Assembly: GCA_025059195.1 (NCBI GenBank)
Contig: JANXDU010000029.1
Coordinates: 1 to 50,408, forward strand
Direction: 5' to 3'
From: Candidatus Bathyarchaeota archaeon
GTDB taxonomy: Archaea; Thermoproteota; Bathyarchaeia; Bathyarchaeales; Bathycorpusculaceae
Length of the DNA: 50,408 nucleotides
Shown piece by piece: positions 42,504 to 50,408 of the stretch. Under the pieces are notes generated by a model that saw only the letters and a list, made by a program, of their open reading frames with translations, was not told the DNA's origin and did no database searches. Made by a program: the position numbers and the translations under genes. Within the stretch, counting starts at the first letter, position 1. The number at the start of each line of letters is the position of its first letter.

Positions 42504-42812
42504 TTACTCTTTGTTTGTCGCCTCGTTGATTTGTTTCTCCATCATGTGTCCACGGCAGTAGACAAGCGCCTTCTTGACACCTGCAACCTTTAAGGCTTCC
42601 CGTTTAATGTCCATGGCCAGCTTGAAGGCTATGGGGCAGAAGGGACTAGACGGGATAAACTCGATTTTGACAACGCCGGGCTCTTCCTCTTTAACGCTTT
42701 TAATCATTTGCATCTCTGCGAAGGTCAATCCGGTCTCAGGGTCAACAACTTTGCCTACTGCCTCAAACACCTTGCTTTCTAACTCGTTCAATCTAACATC
42801 CTTCCAATTCAA
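42504..42812 (-). CDS. DUF59/MIP18-type Fe-S assembly protein
   Basis: 102 aa. VDPETGLTFAEMQMIKSV, IEFIPSSPFCPIAFKLAMDIKREAL (conserved Cys in SPFCP) and VKKALVYCRGHM are the family pattern. Such proteins help assemble or carry Fe-S clusters. Near-leaderless: a TATA-like TTATAAAA (42838-42847) ends about 25 nt before the TTG start at 42812. Confidence 0.87.
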   Translation of the reverse strand: MNWKDVRLNELESKVFEAVGKVVDPETGLTFAEMQMIKSVKEEEPGVVKIEFIPSSPFCPIAFKLAMDIKREALKVAGVKKALVYCRGHMMEKQINEATNKE

Positions 42813-42837
42813 TTTTGAGGAATAAAGGCAAACGCGT

Positions 42838-42847
42838 CTTATAAAAG
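42838..42847 (-). promoter_or_regulatory. TATA-like box of the DUF59 gene
   Basis: CTTTTATAAG read on the minus strand is placed some 30 nt before the TTG start at 42812, giving a leaderless mRNA for the DUF59 gene. Confidence 0.55.
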
Positions 42848-42848
42848 G

Positions 42849-44381
42849 TTATGGGTTTGTAGCGGCGCGCTTCTTCAGATGCATACGCCAACTTAAAGTC
42901 ATATTTTGGGGATGGGAAGCTTTAACTTCATTGAGTCTTTGAACAGCAGTGTTGTAGGGGGCTTTCAAAACTTTCTCCGGGCTGGTTTGGGCTTCGCTAC
43001 AGATTTTACGGACAGCCTCCACAAAGCGGTCAAGCTCCTCTTTCTCAAAAGTTTCGGTAGGCTCAATCATCAAGGCTTCTTCAACAATAAGGGGAAAGTA
43101 TATGGTTGGCGCGTGAACACCATAGTCAAGAAGCCTCTTCGCTATGTTTAAGGCTGAAACACCGGTCTTAGTCTTCAAAGGCTTGGCGCTGAAAACACAT
43201 TCATGTTTTCTAGGTGTTTTTTCGCCGTAGGGAAGGGTTAAACCCTCGACGCCTCTAAGCTTATGCAAAACATAGTTGGCGTTTAAAACTGAAACTTCAG
43301 CAACCTCTCTAAGCCCTTCAAAGCCCAGACTTAAAATGTAAATGTAAGCCTTCAACAAAACGGCCACGTTTCCATAGAAGCTGCGGATTTTTCCAATGCT
43401 GTGCGGCCTTTCATAGTCTAGGCGGTACCGCTTACCGTCAAACACTATTCGGGGCACGGGCAGAAACTTGGCAAGCTCCTCCTTAACGCCCACCGGGCCG
43501 GCTCCGGGGCCTCCGCCCCCGTGGGGCGTGCCGAAGGTTTTATGGATGTTTATGTGAACTATGTCGAAGCCCATGTCGCCTGGTCTGACTTTGCATAGGA
43601 TTGGGTTTAGGTTTGCCCCATCATAGTATAGGAGGCCGCCAGCCTCGTGGACGATTTTGGCGATTTCGTCAATGTTTTTTTCGAAGATTCCAAGGGTGTT
43701 CGGGTTAGTTAACATCAACCCAGCAGTTTTTTCTGAAACCGCAGCCTTTAAGGCTTCCACGTCCACGCATCCATCTTCGCCCGTTGGAATGACAACCACG
43801 TTGAAGCCGGCCATGGCTGCGCTTGCAGGATTGGTTCCATGAGCCGAGTCTGGTATAAGCATGTCCCTTCTTTGGCTTAGTTCCCCATTGTGGTTGTGGT
43901 AAGCCCTCATTAATAGGGCTCCTAAAAACTCGCCGTGGGCGCCGGCTGCGGGCTGTAGGCAAACCTCAGCCATGCCCGTTATTTCCGCCAGCCAACGTTC
44001 AAGCCTATAAAGGATTTCAAGGACGCCTTGCACGGTGCGTTCGTCTTGGTAGGGATGCAGCATGCCAAGCTTCGGCGAGTCCGCCAACTCCTCGTTGATT
44101 TTTGGGTTATACTTCATGGTGCAGCTTCCAAGAGGGTATAAGCCAGAGTCAACGCCGTAATTCATTTCTGAAAGCCTAATAAAATGCCTTACAACCTCAG
44201 GCTCTGAAAGCTCAGGAAGCTTCGGCGGATTTTTCCGCCTCATGTTCTCTGGAATCAGCCCACCTAAGTCGCCTACAACTTCCTTAACGGTTTCCTCGAC
44301 TTCTGGAAGGATGTGGCCTCTCCTCCCGGGTCTTCCAAGAGTGAATATTACCGGCTCATCCCAAGAGGACTGCCTAAACAT
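42849..44381 (-). CDS. gcvPB: Glycine dehydrogenase (decarboxylating) subunit 2
   Basis: About 510 aa. PLP Lys in [42 protein letters not shown] (written [20 protein letters not shown] here), [29 protein letters not shown] and TNPNTLG are the P-protein blocks. Subunit 2 holds the PLP site of the split P-protein, which decarboxylates glycine and passes the aminomethyl group to lipoyl-H protein. The ATG 44381 lies inside the end of gcvPA (8-nt overlap). T- and H-protein genes are not in the window. Confidence 0.94.
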   Translation of the reverse strand: [510 protein letters not shown]

Positions 44382-45795
44382 GCCTTCGCCTCCCCGCTGA
44401 AACAACCTCTGCCAAGGCTTCAGCCAGAAGCCTGATTTCCGATTCAGCGTGGATTTCGGTCACGCAGTAGAGGGCTGTTTCTCCAAGCTCTGGAAACTCT
44501 TTTGAAACATCTTTGCCTCCGTGGATACCTCTCTGAAGGAGGGCGTCGTGAACCTCGCTAACCCTTAAACCGGCGTCTTCAAAGTTCACTGTGAACTCCT
44601 TGAAATGGGGAGCCTTGAAAACCGGCGCTTTCAAACCATCGATTTTGGAAAGCAGCCGCATTGCATAATTCGCCTTATACATTATGGTTTCGCCAAGTTC
44701 CCGCAAGCCCTCTGGCCCCAGCAAAGCCAAATAGACAGCGGCAGCCACAGCGCACAAAGCCTCGTTAGAGCATATGTTAGAAGTCGCTTTTTCTCTGCGA
44801 ATGTGTTGCTCGCGGGTTTGCAAAGCCATGCAAAAGCCTTGTCTTCCCCCGTCAACGGTTGTTGTCAAGCCTATGATGCGGCCAGGCATCTGCCTAATCA
44901 TGTTAGGGTCGTCGCGGCACGCGAAAATTCCAAGAAGAGGCCCGCCGTAATTCATTGGGTTTCCAAGGGGCTGCCCCTCCCCGACAACGATATCTGCCCC
45001 ATACTCGCCCGGCGGCTTCAAAACGCCGAGGGATGTGGGGTCCACGCCAACAACGAACAACGCGCCGTGAGCGTGGGCGATTCGGCTTATTTCGTCAACT
45101 TGCGCCTCAATAAAGCCCAGGTAAGATGGGTTTTCTACGTATACGGCGGCCGTTTCCTTTGAAATCTTGTTCTCCAAATCGTTTAGGTTTAACTGCCCAG
45201 TTTCCCGGTCATACTCCACCTCTTTCACATTTACTCCGGCGGGTTCAGCATAAACCTGAAGCGTCGCCCTTCTTTCCGGATGAGTTATTTTTGGAACAAG
45301 AATTTCAGCGCGTCTTGTGATGCGGGATGCCATGCGGGCTGCCTCGCCCAGGGCTGAGGCCCAATCATACATGGAGCAGTTAGCCACATCCATGGCTGTT
45401 AACTCGCAGATCATACTCTGATACTCGAAGAGGGCTTGAAGCATTCCTTGCGAAACCTCAGCCTGATAAGGCGTGTAAGACGTTAGGAACTCGCTTCGCT
45501 GCACAATTTCCCTCACAACGGCAGGCACGTAGTGGGGCCAGCATCCGGCCCCAAGGAAGATAGGCATGTCAGCGCACGCCTTGTTCTTTGAAAGCAAGGC
45601 TTCAATGTGCCGCTTAACTTCAAGTTCAGTCGAGCCTTTCGGAACGTCAAGCGGCTTTTTTAGGAAATATTTTTCTGGTATGTCCGCGTAAAGCTCGTCT
45701 ATGCTTTTTATGCCAATTTCCAGCATCATCTCTTTTTTGGTTTGCAGTTGAGAATTTGGAATGTATGGATGGCAACGTTTAGCCAAAGCCTTCAC
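44374..45795 (-). CDS. gcvPA: Glycine dehydrogenase (decarboxylating) subunit 1
   Basis: 473 aa. CHPYIPNSQLQTKKEMMLEIGIKSIDELY begins it; FLGAGCWPHYVPAVV, LTSYTPYQAEVSQGMLQALFEYQSM, YDWASALGEAARMA and GEGQPLGNPMNYGGP follow. It partners GcvPB to make the P-protein heterodimer. ATG at 45795; the 8-nt overlap with gcvPB indicates translation coupling. Confidence 0.94.
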   Translation of the reverse strand: MKALAKRCHPYIPNSQLQTKKEMMLEIGIKSIDELYADIPEKYFLKKPLDVPKGSTELEVKRHIEALLSKNKACADMPIFLGAGCWPHYVPAVVREIVQRSEFLTSYTPYQAEVSQGMLQALFEYQSMICELTAMDVANCSMYDWASALGEAARMASRITRRAEILVPKITHPERRATLQVYAEPAGVNVKEVEYDRETGQLNLNDLENKISKETAAVYVENPSYLGFIEAQVDEISRIAHAHGALFVVGVDPTSLGVLKPPGEYGADIVVGEGQPLGNPMNYGGPLLGIFACRDDPNMIRQMPGRIIGLTTTVDGGRQGFCMALQTREQHIRREKATSNICSNEALCAVAAAVYLALLGPEGLRELGETIMYKANYAMRLLSKIDGLKAPVFKAPHFKEFTVNFEDAGLRVSEVHDALLQRGIHGGKDVSKEFPELGETALYCVTEIHAESEIRLLAEALAEVVSAGRRRHV

Positions 45796-46036
45796 CTTAA
45801 CGGATAGAATAAACCTAAAAGGGTTTAAGCCTCTTTAAGTTTTCCAGCATACACCACGCTTTTTAGCTCCTGTTAAAGCCCTTAGGCAATTTCAGCAACC
45901 TCTTTAGGTTTTTCCTTACCGTTTGCTTTCCAAATACTTAAAGCCAACCCTTCTCTGACAAAAACATCGGAAACCATTGAATGAACGCAAATCTTATGTT
46001 CTCTTAAAGTGTTCAGTTTACCTCGCCTGCAAATTG

Positions 46037-46045
46037 TTTTATATG
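46037..46045 (+). promoter_or_regulatory. TATA-like box of the creatininase gene
   Basis: TTTTATATG is about 40 nt before the ATG at 46082 and predicts a short leader that just includes the GGGAGG ribosome-binding site. The 286-nt gap 45796-46081 otherwise holds no recognised feature. Confidence 0.5.
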
Positions 46046-46081
46046 CGGTCACCATCTCTGAATTTGGGAGGCAGTAGTGTT

Positions 46082-46819
46082 ATGGACGATAAGGTTTGGT
46101 TTGCCGAGTTAACCATGCAAGAGGTGAAAGAGGCAGCGAAAGCAAACAAGGTGATAATTATTCCGTTTGGAAGTGTAGAGGAGCATGGTTCGCATTTGCC
46201 GCTTTGCACGGACAGCATACAACCCGAACACGTGGCTGTGGAAGCAGCAAAAAGGACTGGCAGCTTGGTTGCGCCGCCAATACGTTATGGAGTTTGCACC
46301 ACTACACGCTTTTTCCCTGGAACAATTTCCATAAGCTTTCGTTCACTCTATAGGCTAGCTGCAGAAATCCTTGAGGAGTTTATCCGCAACGGTTTCAGAA
46401 GGTTTCTACTTCTCAGCGGCCACGCCGAGGAAGAACAGATGACCGCGTTAAAACTGGCAGCACACAACGTTATGCGAAGGCACACTGAAGAGGCGAAGAA
46501 CGGAAAACTGCGGGTAATGGTTTGCTCCGACTATGATTTTGCATACGAGTTTCGTGGAAAATATTTCAGCGAACTAGACGGCCACGGGGGAACCATTGAA
46601 ACTTCACGGGTTATGGCAATAAGGCCCGAATTAGTGAAGGGGAAAGGGAACAAAAACTTCCAAACTCTCCCAAGGTTTGAAATAATCGTGGAGCCCATGA
46701 AGTTTTGGCCCGATGGAATCCGCGGCGACCCTGCAGAGGCATCCACTGAGAAAGGCAAGTTCTTAAACGACCACATTATAAACGAACTGGTTAAGTTGAT
46801 AGATGCACTGAAAAAGTAA
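46082..46819 (+). CDS. Creatininase-family amidohydrolase
   Basis: 245 aa. IIIPFGSVEEHGSHLPLCTDSIQPE is the metal-binding signature (Glu and His, then Asp); RFFPGTISISF and LLSGHAEEEQM, LDGHGGTIETSRVMAIRPELV complete the site. The family includes creatininase and the archaeal FAPy hydrolase ArfB, which acts in riboflavin/F420 biosynthesis; which one applies is not readable. ATG 46082 has GGGAGG 10 nt upstream; the longer open frame from 45977 is rejected. Confidence 0.88.
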   Translation: MDDKVWFAELTMQEVKEAAKANKVIIIPFGSVEEHGSHLPLCTDSIQPEHVAVEAAKRTGSLVAPPIRYGVCTTTRFFPGTISISFRSLYRLAAEILEEFIRNGFRRFLLLSGHAEEEQMTALKLAAHNVMRRHTEEAKNGKLRVMVCSDYDFAYEFRGKYFSELDGHGGTIETSRVMAIRPELVKGKGNKNFQTLPRFEIIVEPMKFWPDGIRGDPAEASTEKGKFLNDHIINELVKLIDALKK

Positions 46820-46831
46820 AGGAGACACTAG

Positions 46832-46840
46832 TTTTAAATA
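46832..46840 (+). promoter_or_regulatory. TATA-like box of aIF2-beta
   Basis: TTTTAAATA lies 34 nt before the ATG at 46874. The expected transcript start is near 46862. Confidence 0.5.
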
Positions 46841-46873
46841 CCATGTTTCCCCATGTTCTTTTGGAGCTATACA

Positions 46874-47284
46874 ATGAAGTACGATTATGAAGCTTTGCTT
46901 AAAAGGGCGCGTTCCCAGCTGCCCGAAACTGCCTCAAAACGGGAGCGACTGGAAATTCCGAAGCTTCAATATGCCGTTGTTGGGATGCGTACAATAATCC
47001 ACAACTTCAGCGAGATTGCAGAAGTTTTGAACCGAGACCCCCAACACATACTAAAGTTTCTAACTGGAGAGTTGGCCACCGCAGCAGTTATGCAGGAGTC
47101 AAGGGTCATCTTCCAAGGAAAGTTTCCAAGGGAAACCCTTGAAAGGCTTCTACAAAGGTACATGGACACTTTTGTCACGTGCCCCGTGTGTAAGCGTCCA
47201 GACACAAAAATTGTGAAGGAAAAACGCCTATCCTTCCTTGTGTGTATGGCTTGCGGTGCGAGATCCTCTGTGAGGCAACTTTGA
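46874..47284 (+). CDS. eif2b: Translation initiation factor aIF2, beta subunit
   Basis: 136 aa. KYDYEALLKRARSQLPE, the central KLQYAVVGMRTIIHNFSEIAEVLNRDPQHILKFLTGELA and the C-terminal zinc ribbon CPVC and CMAC match aIF2-beta. As part of aIF2 it helps deliver Met-tRNAi to the small subunit. ATG 46874; the frame upstream to 46853 is not family sequence. The next gene starts just past the stop, so both are one transcript. Confidence 0.94.
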   Translation: MKYDYEALLKRARSQLPETASKRERLEIPKLQYAVVGMRTIIHNFSEIAEVLNRDPQHILKFLTGELATAAVMQESRVIFQGKFPRETLERLLQRYMDTFVTCPVCKRPDTKIVKEKRLSFLVCMACGARSSVRQL

Positions 47285-47295
47285 GAGGTCTGAAG

Positions 47296-47592
47296 TTGAA
47301 GTGTTACATGAAGCTCAGAAAGATCGGCAATAACGTTTTACTCTCTATTTGCGACGCTGAGATTCTTGGAAAAACCCTCCGCGAGGGAAAAATAGTTTTT
47401 CACGTGGCTGAACAGTTTTACAGGGGGGAAGAAGTGGAGGTTGAGGAGGCCATAGCCATGATTGAGACCTCGACAATCGTGAACCTTGTTGGCAAAAACG
47501 TTGTAGAAAAAGCCGTTGAAAAGGGCTATGTTCACCCAGAAGCCATCCTGAAAATTGAAGGGGTGCCCCACGCCCAAATCGTGAAATTATAA
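47296..47592 (+). CDS. DUF424 protein
   Basis: About 98 aa. GNNVLLSICDAEILGKTLREGKIVFHV, EQFYRGEEVEVEEAIAMIETSTIVNLVGKNVVEKAV and HPEAILKIEGVPHAQIVKL are the DUF424 blocks. Archaeal, function unknown, often beside aIF2-beta, which is the case here, so a translation-linked role is likely. Start TTG 47296 with GAGAGG 7 nt upstream, or ATG 47308. Confidence 0.83.
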   Translation: MKCYMKLRKIGNNVLLSICDAEILGKTLREGKIVFHVAEQFYRGEEVEVEEAIAMIETSTIVNLVGKNVVEKAVEKGYVHPEAILKIEGVPHAQIVKL

Positions 47593-47648
47593 AGCGTATA
47601 AGGCTTTTAAACAGCCGGGAACAGATGAGATTTTGATGGGCTGAACTG

Positions 47649-48665
47649 GTGAACGCTGGAAAGTTCGCCTTTAAAGCGTTTAAAAACTTCGTTAAGTTTA
47701 AGAGTGGAAAGCCTTCGCCTCTTTTCGCCTCCTACAATGTTACTGGACGTTGCAATCTGCGATGTGTTTACTGCGACTGGTGGAAAATGGTTAAGCCGGA
47801 ACTGCCAACTGGTAAGGCGTTGGCTGTTATAGACAACCTTTGCAGTTTAGGCGTGGCCTTTTTTGATTTCAGCGGTGGGGAGCCGCTCTTACGCGAAGAT
47901 TTAACAATCTTAGCGGGGAGGGCTTCGGCCCACAATTGTCTGGTAAGTGTAAACACAAACGCTACACTCCTTAAACGGAGAAAAACTTCAAAAATCGCAG
48001 ACGCCTTCGATGTCGTTGTCGTGTCAATGGACGGCCCAGAGAAGCTCCATGACAAAATTAGGGGTGTCAGCGGAGTCTTTCAACGGGCTGTCGAAACCAT
48101 AAAAGCCTTAAAAAGCCGCGGAGTGAAGGTCGGCGTGAACAGTGTTATATCGCCATACAACATCGACATCTTCCCAAGCTTTGTTGAAGAAATCCGCTCC
48201 ATGGTAGACTTCATGCAGGTTCAGCCGGTCCACCCATATCCGCCGCCTCCGGAGAACAGGTTGCCAGCAGACAAGGTGGCGGCTCTTCAAGAGTGCTTGT
48301 TAAACCTTAAAAGGGAGGAGCCCGCTTTCCTGGCTGTGCCCACTGACTTTATCAGAGGTTTTAGCCTTTTCTTTGAAGGTAAAACTCCTAAAATCTGTGA
48401 TGCTGGAAGGCTTTACGTCGCAATAGACCCTTGTGGAAATCTTTTGGCTTGCGCTGCCCGTGGAGACGTGGTGCTTGGAAACCTTTTGGAGGCTTCGGCT
48501 GAAGACATTTTGCTGGGCAAGGTTGAAGACGTTAAAAACGGATGGGTTAAGGTTGCCTCGTGCGGTGGATGTTGGCTTGAATGCACCGTCGGCGTTTCCA
48601 TGACCGTTAGAAACTTGAAGGAGGCTTTCCGAATAGCTGGACTTTCATGGGTGTTTAGAGGTTGA
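47649..48665 (+). CDS. Radical SAM/SPASM-type protein
   Basis: 338 aa. Cluster motif CNLRCVYC near residue 35, then DFSGGEPLLREDL, VVVSMDGPEKLHDKIRGVSG, GVNSVISPYN. The C-terminal part has CDAGRLYVAIDPCGNLLACAARGD and CGGCWLEC, like a SPASM domain holding extra clusters. Such enzymes make peptide or cofactor modifications; neither a precursor peptide nor a partner is visible. GTG start at 47649. Lies between DUF424 and aIF1A. Confidence 0.87.
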   Translation: MNAGKFAFKAFKNFVKFKSGKPSPLFASYNVTGRCNLRCVYCDWWKMVKPELPTGKALAVIDNLCSLGVAFFDFSGGEPLLREDLTILAGRASAHNCLVSVNTNATLLKRRKTSKIADAFDVVVVSMDGPEKLHDKIRGVSGVFQRAVETIKALKSRGVKVGVNSVISPYNIDIFPSFVEEIRSMVDFMQVQPVHPYPPPPENRLPADKVAALQECLLNLKREEPAFLAVPTDFIRGFSLFFEGKTPKICDAGRLYVAIDPCGNLLACAARGDVVLGNLLEASAEDILLGKVEDVKNGWVKVASCGGCWLECTVGVSMTVRNLKEAFRIAGLSWVFRG

Positions 48666-48726
48666 GGCATAAACATGCTTTTAAGGAAGAACCATCTTTT
48701 AAAAGGATAAGGTTTGAGGTGCGTGT

Positions 48727-49032
48727 TTGGGTAAGAAGAAGGTTATAACTGAAGAAGAATTAAGTGAAATGGTGCTTCCAACACCGAGCGATGTTTTAGG
48801 CGTAGCCGTCAAACTTCTCGGTTTTGACCGTGTTCTTGTTAAATGTCAGGATGGAAATGAACGCCTTTGCCGGATAAGGGGCAAAATGAAAAGGCGGGTT
48901 TGGATAAGGGAAGGAGACGTTGTCCTCGTTTCACCTTGGGATTTCCAGTCTGACAAGCGGGGAGACGTCGTTTGGCGCTACACCCACGCCCAAGCGGAGT
49001 GGCTTCGCAAAAACGGCTACCTAACCATCTAA
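48727..49032 (+). CDS. eif1a: Translation initiation factor aIF1A
   Basis: 101 aa. The OB fold shows GVAVKLLGFDRVLVKCQDGNERLCRIRGKMKRRVWIREGDVVLVSPWDFQSDKRGDVVWRY, and a basic N-terminus (GKKKVITEEE). It binds the A-site of the small subunit during initiation. TTG start with GAGGTG upstream. First of the aIF1A-RIO1-KH operon, a conserved archaeal order. Confidence 0.95.
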   Translation: MGKKKVITEEELSEMVLPTPSDVLGVAVKLLGFDRVLVKCQDGNERLCRIRGKMKRRVWIREGDVVLVSPWDFQSDKRGDVVWRYTHAQAEWLRKNGYLTI

Positions 49033-49051
49033 AACTTGGCGAGGAAACCTT

Positions 49052-49849
49052 TTGGCTTTTCGTGAACGTGTCGAAAAAAGGCTCCATGAAGAGGAAAAGG
49101 AATACGAAACTGAACAGTTGATGAAGGAAAAACGGAGCGAGGAATACGAGGTTTTAGAAGAGGTTTTCGACCGTTCAACCCTTATGGTTATATACGGTTT
49201 CATGAACAGCGGCGTGATAGACCGCATATACGGTGTTGTAAAAGCTGGAAAAGAAGCCCGCGTTTACTGGGGCAAAGACAAAACGGGCAAAGAGTTGGCC
49301 ATAAAAATTTACCTAACGGTTTCGGCGGAGTTCCGCAAGGGAATGCTAAAATACATTGAAGGCGACCCGAGGTTCAGAAACGTTAAACGCGACACTCGCT
49401 CACTGATCTTCGCGTGGGCTCAAAAAGAGTTCAAAAACCTTGAGCAGGCGTTAGCTGCGAAGGTAAGGGTGCCAAAACCCATCGCCGTGAGAAACAACGT
49501 GCTTGTCATGGAGTTTATCGGCAAAAACGGGGTTAGCGCGCCATCCATGAAGGAGCAGCCTCCCACAAACCCCGAAAGAACCTACAAAATCTTAATTTCT
49601 TACCTTGAAAGGCTTTACCGGAAGGCGGAGCTTGTCCACGGAGACCTAAGCGAGTACAACATCATGATTTGGAAGGGTTTGCCCGTGCTTTTTGACATGT
49701 CGCAGGCCGTTCCGCCCTCACACCCCATGGCGGATTTCCTTTTAAACAGGGATATCTCCAACCTTAACAGGTTTTTTAGCCGTCTAGGCGTCAACATACT
49801 GCCAGCTGAAGAAGTTTATAGGATGGTCACCGGCCATGGCTCAGCCTAG
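49052..49849 (+). CDS. rio1: RIO1 serine kinase
   Basis: 265 aa. The RIO fold lacks a glycine-rich loop: VVKAGKEARVYWGKDKTGKELAIKIYLTVSAEFRKGMLKYIEGDPRF, then the catalytic LVHGDLSEYNIMIW and metal FDMSQAV, PPSHPMADFLLNRDISN. RIO1 acts in late maturation of the small ribosomal subunit. TTG start with GAGGAAA upstream. The end overlaps the KH gene by 14 nt. Confidence 0.95.
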   Translation: MAFRERVEKRLHEEEKEYETEQLMKEKRSEEYEVLEEVFDRSTLMVIYGFMNSGVIDRIYGVVKAGKEARVYWGKDKTGKELAIKIYLTVSAEFRKGMLKYIEGDPRFRNVKRDTRSLIFAWAQKEFKNLEQALAAKVRVPKPIAVRNNVLVMEFIGKNGVSAPSMKEQPPTNPERTYKILISYLERLYRKAELVHGDLSEYNIMIWKGLPVLFDMSQAVPPSHPMADFLLNRDISNLNRFFSRLGVNILPAEEVYRMVTGHGSA

Positions 49850-50408
49850 CATGTTCGTGCGAATTCCAAAAGAGCGTGTTGGTGTGTTGATTGGGCAGGG
49901 CGGCGAAGTAAAGAGGGCTATCGAAAACACGTTGTCTGTGAAGCTTCAAGTGGAAAGCGACACCGGCGGCGTGACGATAACCCTTTCGGAAAAGGCGGAA
50001 GATCCATCAGCCCTTTTAAGGGCTAAGGAGGTTGTAACAGCCATTGGACGGGGATTCTCGCCTGAACACGCCTTCAAACTTATCCACGACGAGGAAGCCG
50101 TTTTGGACATTATTGACTTAAGAGCCATCTTTGGAAGATCTGAATCTGATATAAGGCGGGTTAAGGGGCGAATCATTGGAATGGACGGAAAAACAAGGAG
50201 AATAATTGAGGAGTTAACAGACACCAACATAGCGGTTTACGGCCACACGGTAGCCATTATAGGCGGAATTGAAAACGCCCAAGTGGCGAGAGAAGCCATC
50301 CAAATGCTGATTCAGGGAAGCCAACACGCCACCGTCTACAAGTTTCTTCATAGAAAACGCAGAGAACTCAAAAAGAGCATGATGGAACTCTGGGAGAAAC
50401 CCGAAGAT
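49836..50408 (+). CDS. KH-domain protein, Dim2/Pno1-like (partial at window end)
   Basis: The open frame runs from ATG 49836 to the window edge without a stop (191 codons). A first KH domain begins FVRIPKERVGVLIGQGGEVKRAIE (with GxxG loop GQGG); a second follows around KGRIIGMDGKTRRIIEEL (GMDG), and a basic helical stretch at the end. Dim2/Pno1 partners RIO1 and Nob1 in 16S 3'-end maturation, which matches the order aIF1A-RIO1-KH. ATG 49851 is the alternative start. Confidence 0.9.
   Translation, partial: MAQPSMFVRIPKERVGVLIGQGGEVKRAIENTLSVKLQVESDTGGVTITLSEKAEDPSALLRAKEVVTAIGRGFSPEHAFKLIHDEEAVLDIIDLRAIFGRSESDIRRVKGRIIGMDGKTRRIIEELTDTNIAVYGHTVAIIGGIENAQVAREAIQMLIQGSQHATVYKFLHRKRRELKKSMMELWEKPED

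Overview
This window is archaeal chromosome. It has archaeal/eukaryotic-type information genes: ribosomal protein L14e, Cbf5, aIF2-beta, aIF1A, RIO1 kinase, a Dim2-like KH protein and an RPA/SOSS-B-like OB-fold protein. TATA-like boxes lie about 25 nt before expected transcript starts, TTG and GTG starts are common, one tRNA has an intron at 37/38, and a protein gene has a bulge-helix-bulge (BHB) intron. A BHB intron in cbf5 together with L14e next to cbf5, DUF373, ADP-forming acetyl-CoA synthetase, a methanogenesis-marker-8 homologue and a split glycine decarboxylase fits the TACK group, probably a Bathyarchaeia-like lineage. The lineage is an inference from gene content, not a phylogeny. No insertion sequence, prophage, CRISPR array or rRNA was seen, and gene density is high throughout.

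Layout. 1-5.4 kb: tRNA-Ser(GGA) with intron, then a leftward operon L14e-cbf5-methyltransferase, an M20 peptidase, a Mth938-type protein, and rightward alkyladenine glycosylase and a YfcE-type phosphodiesterase. 5.4-9.4 kb: two tiny genes, purA, an MFS transporter and a convergent HtrA-type protease. 9.4-16.3 kb: a tiny Cys-rich gene, tRNA-Pro(CGG), a large winged-helix/ATP-cone/NrdD-like protein, divergent pyrB and pyrI, a small membrane protein behind a perfect 22-bp palindrome, a pentameric ligand-gated channel homologue and a MetE-like protein. 16.3-25.2 kb: HtpX, a run Acd-beta/Thg1-like/coiled-coil/DUF373/MTA phosphorylase/cis-prenyltransferase, then YchF and an exported transglutaminase on the other strand. 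25.2-32.7 kb: E1-alpha/E1-beta/E2 of a 2-oxoacid dehydrogenase, three unknown membrane genes, two tandem Zn alcohol dehydrogenases and a radical SAM gene. 32.8-41.4 kb: pyrG, HD protein, flippase-like protein, RimI, PPC-domain protein, a membrane HhH protein, malic enzyme, a 7TM/soluble pair and an OB-fold protein. 41.5-45.8 kb: DUF2099, DUF59, GcvPB and GcvPA. 46-50.4 kb: creatininase family, aIF2-beta, DUF424, radical SAM/SPASM, aIF1A-RIO1-KH (the last runs off the window).

Metabolism. The genes suggest a heterotroph living on amino acids and small organic acids: glycine decarboxylase, malic enzyme, 2-oxoacid dehydrogenase E1/E2 and an ADP-forming acetyl-CoA synthetase beta subunit, which can yield ATP from acyl-CoA. 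Pyrimidine (pyrB, pyrI, pyrG), purine (purA) and methionine-salvage (MTA phosphorylase) genes are interspersed. E3, GcvT, GcvH and Acd-alpha are not in the window.

The most unusual items are the winged-helix/ATP-cone/NrdD-like protein that ends where a glycyl-radical loop should begin, the archaeal pentameric channel homologue, the cbf5 intron that splits the codon of the catalytic aspartate, and the palindromic operator in front of a small membrane protein.
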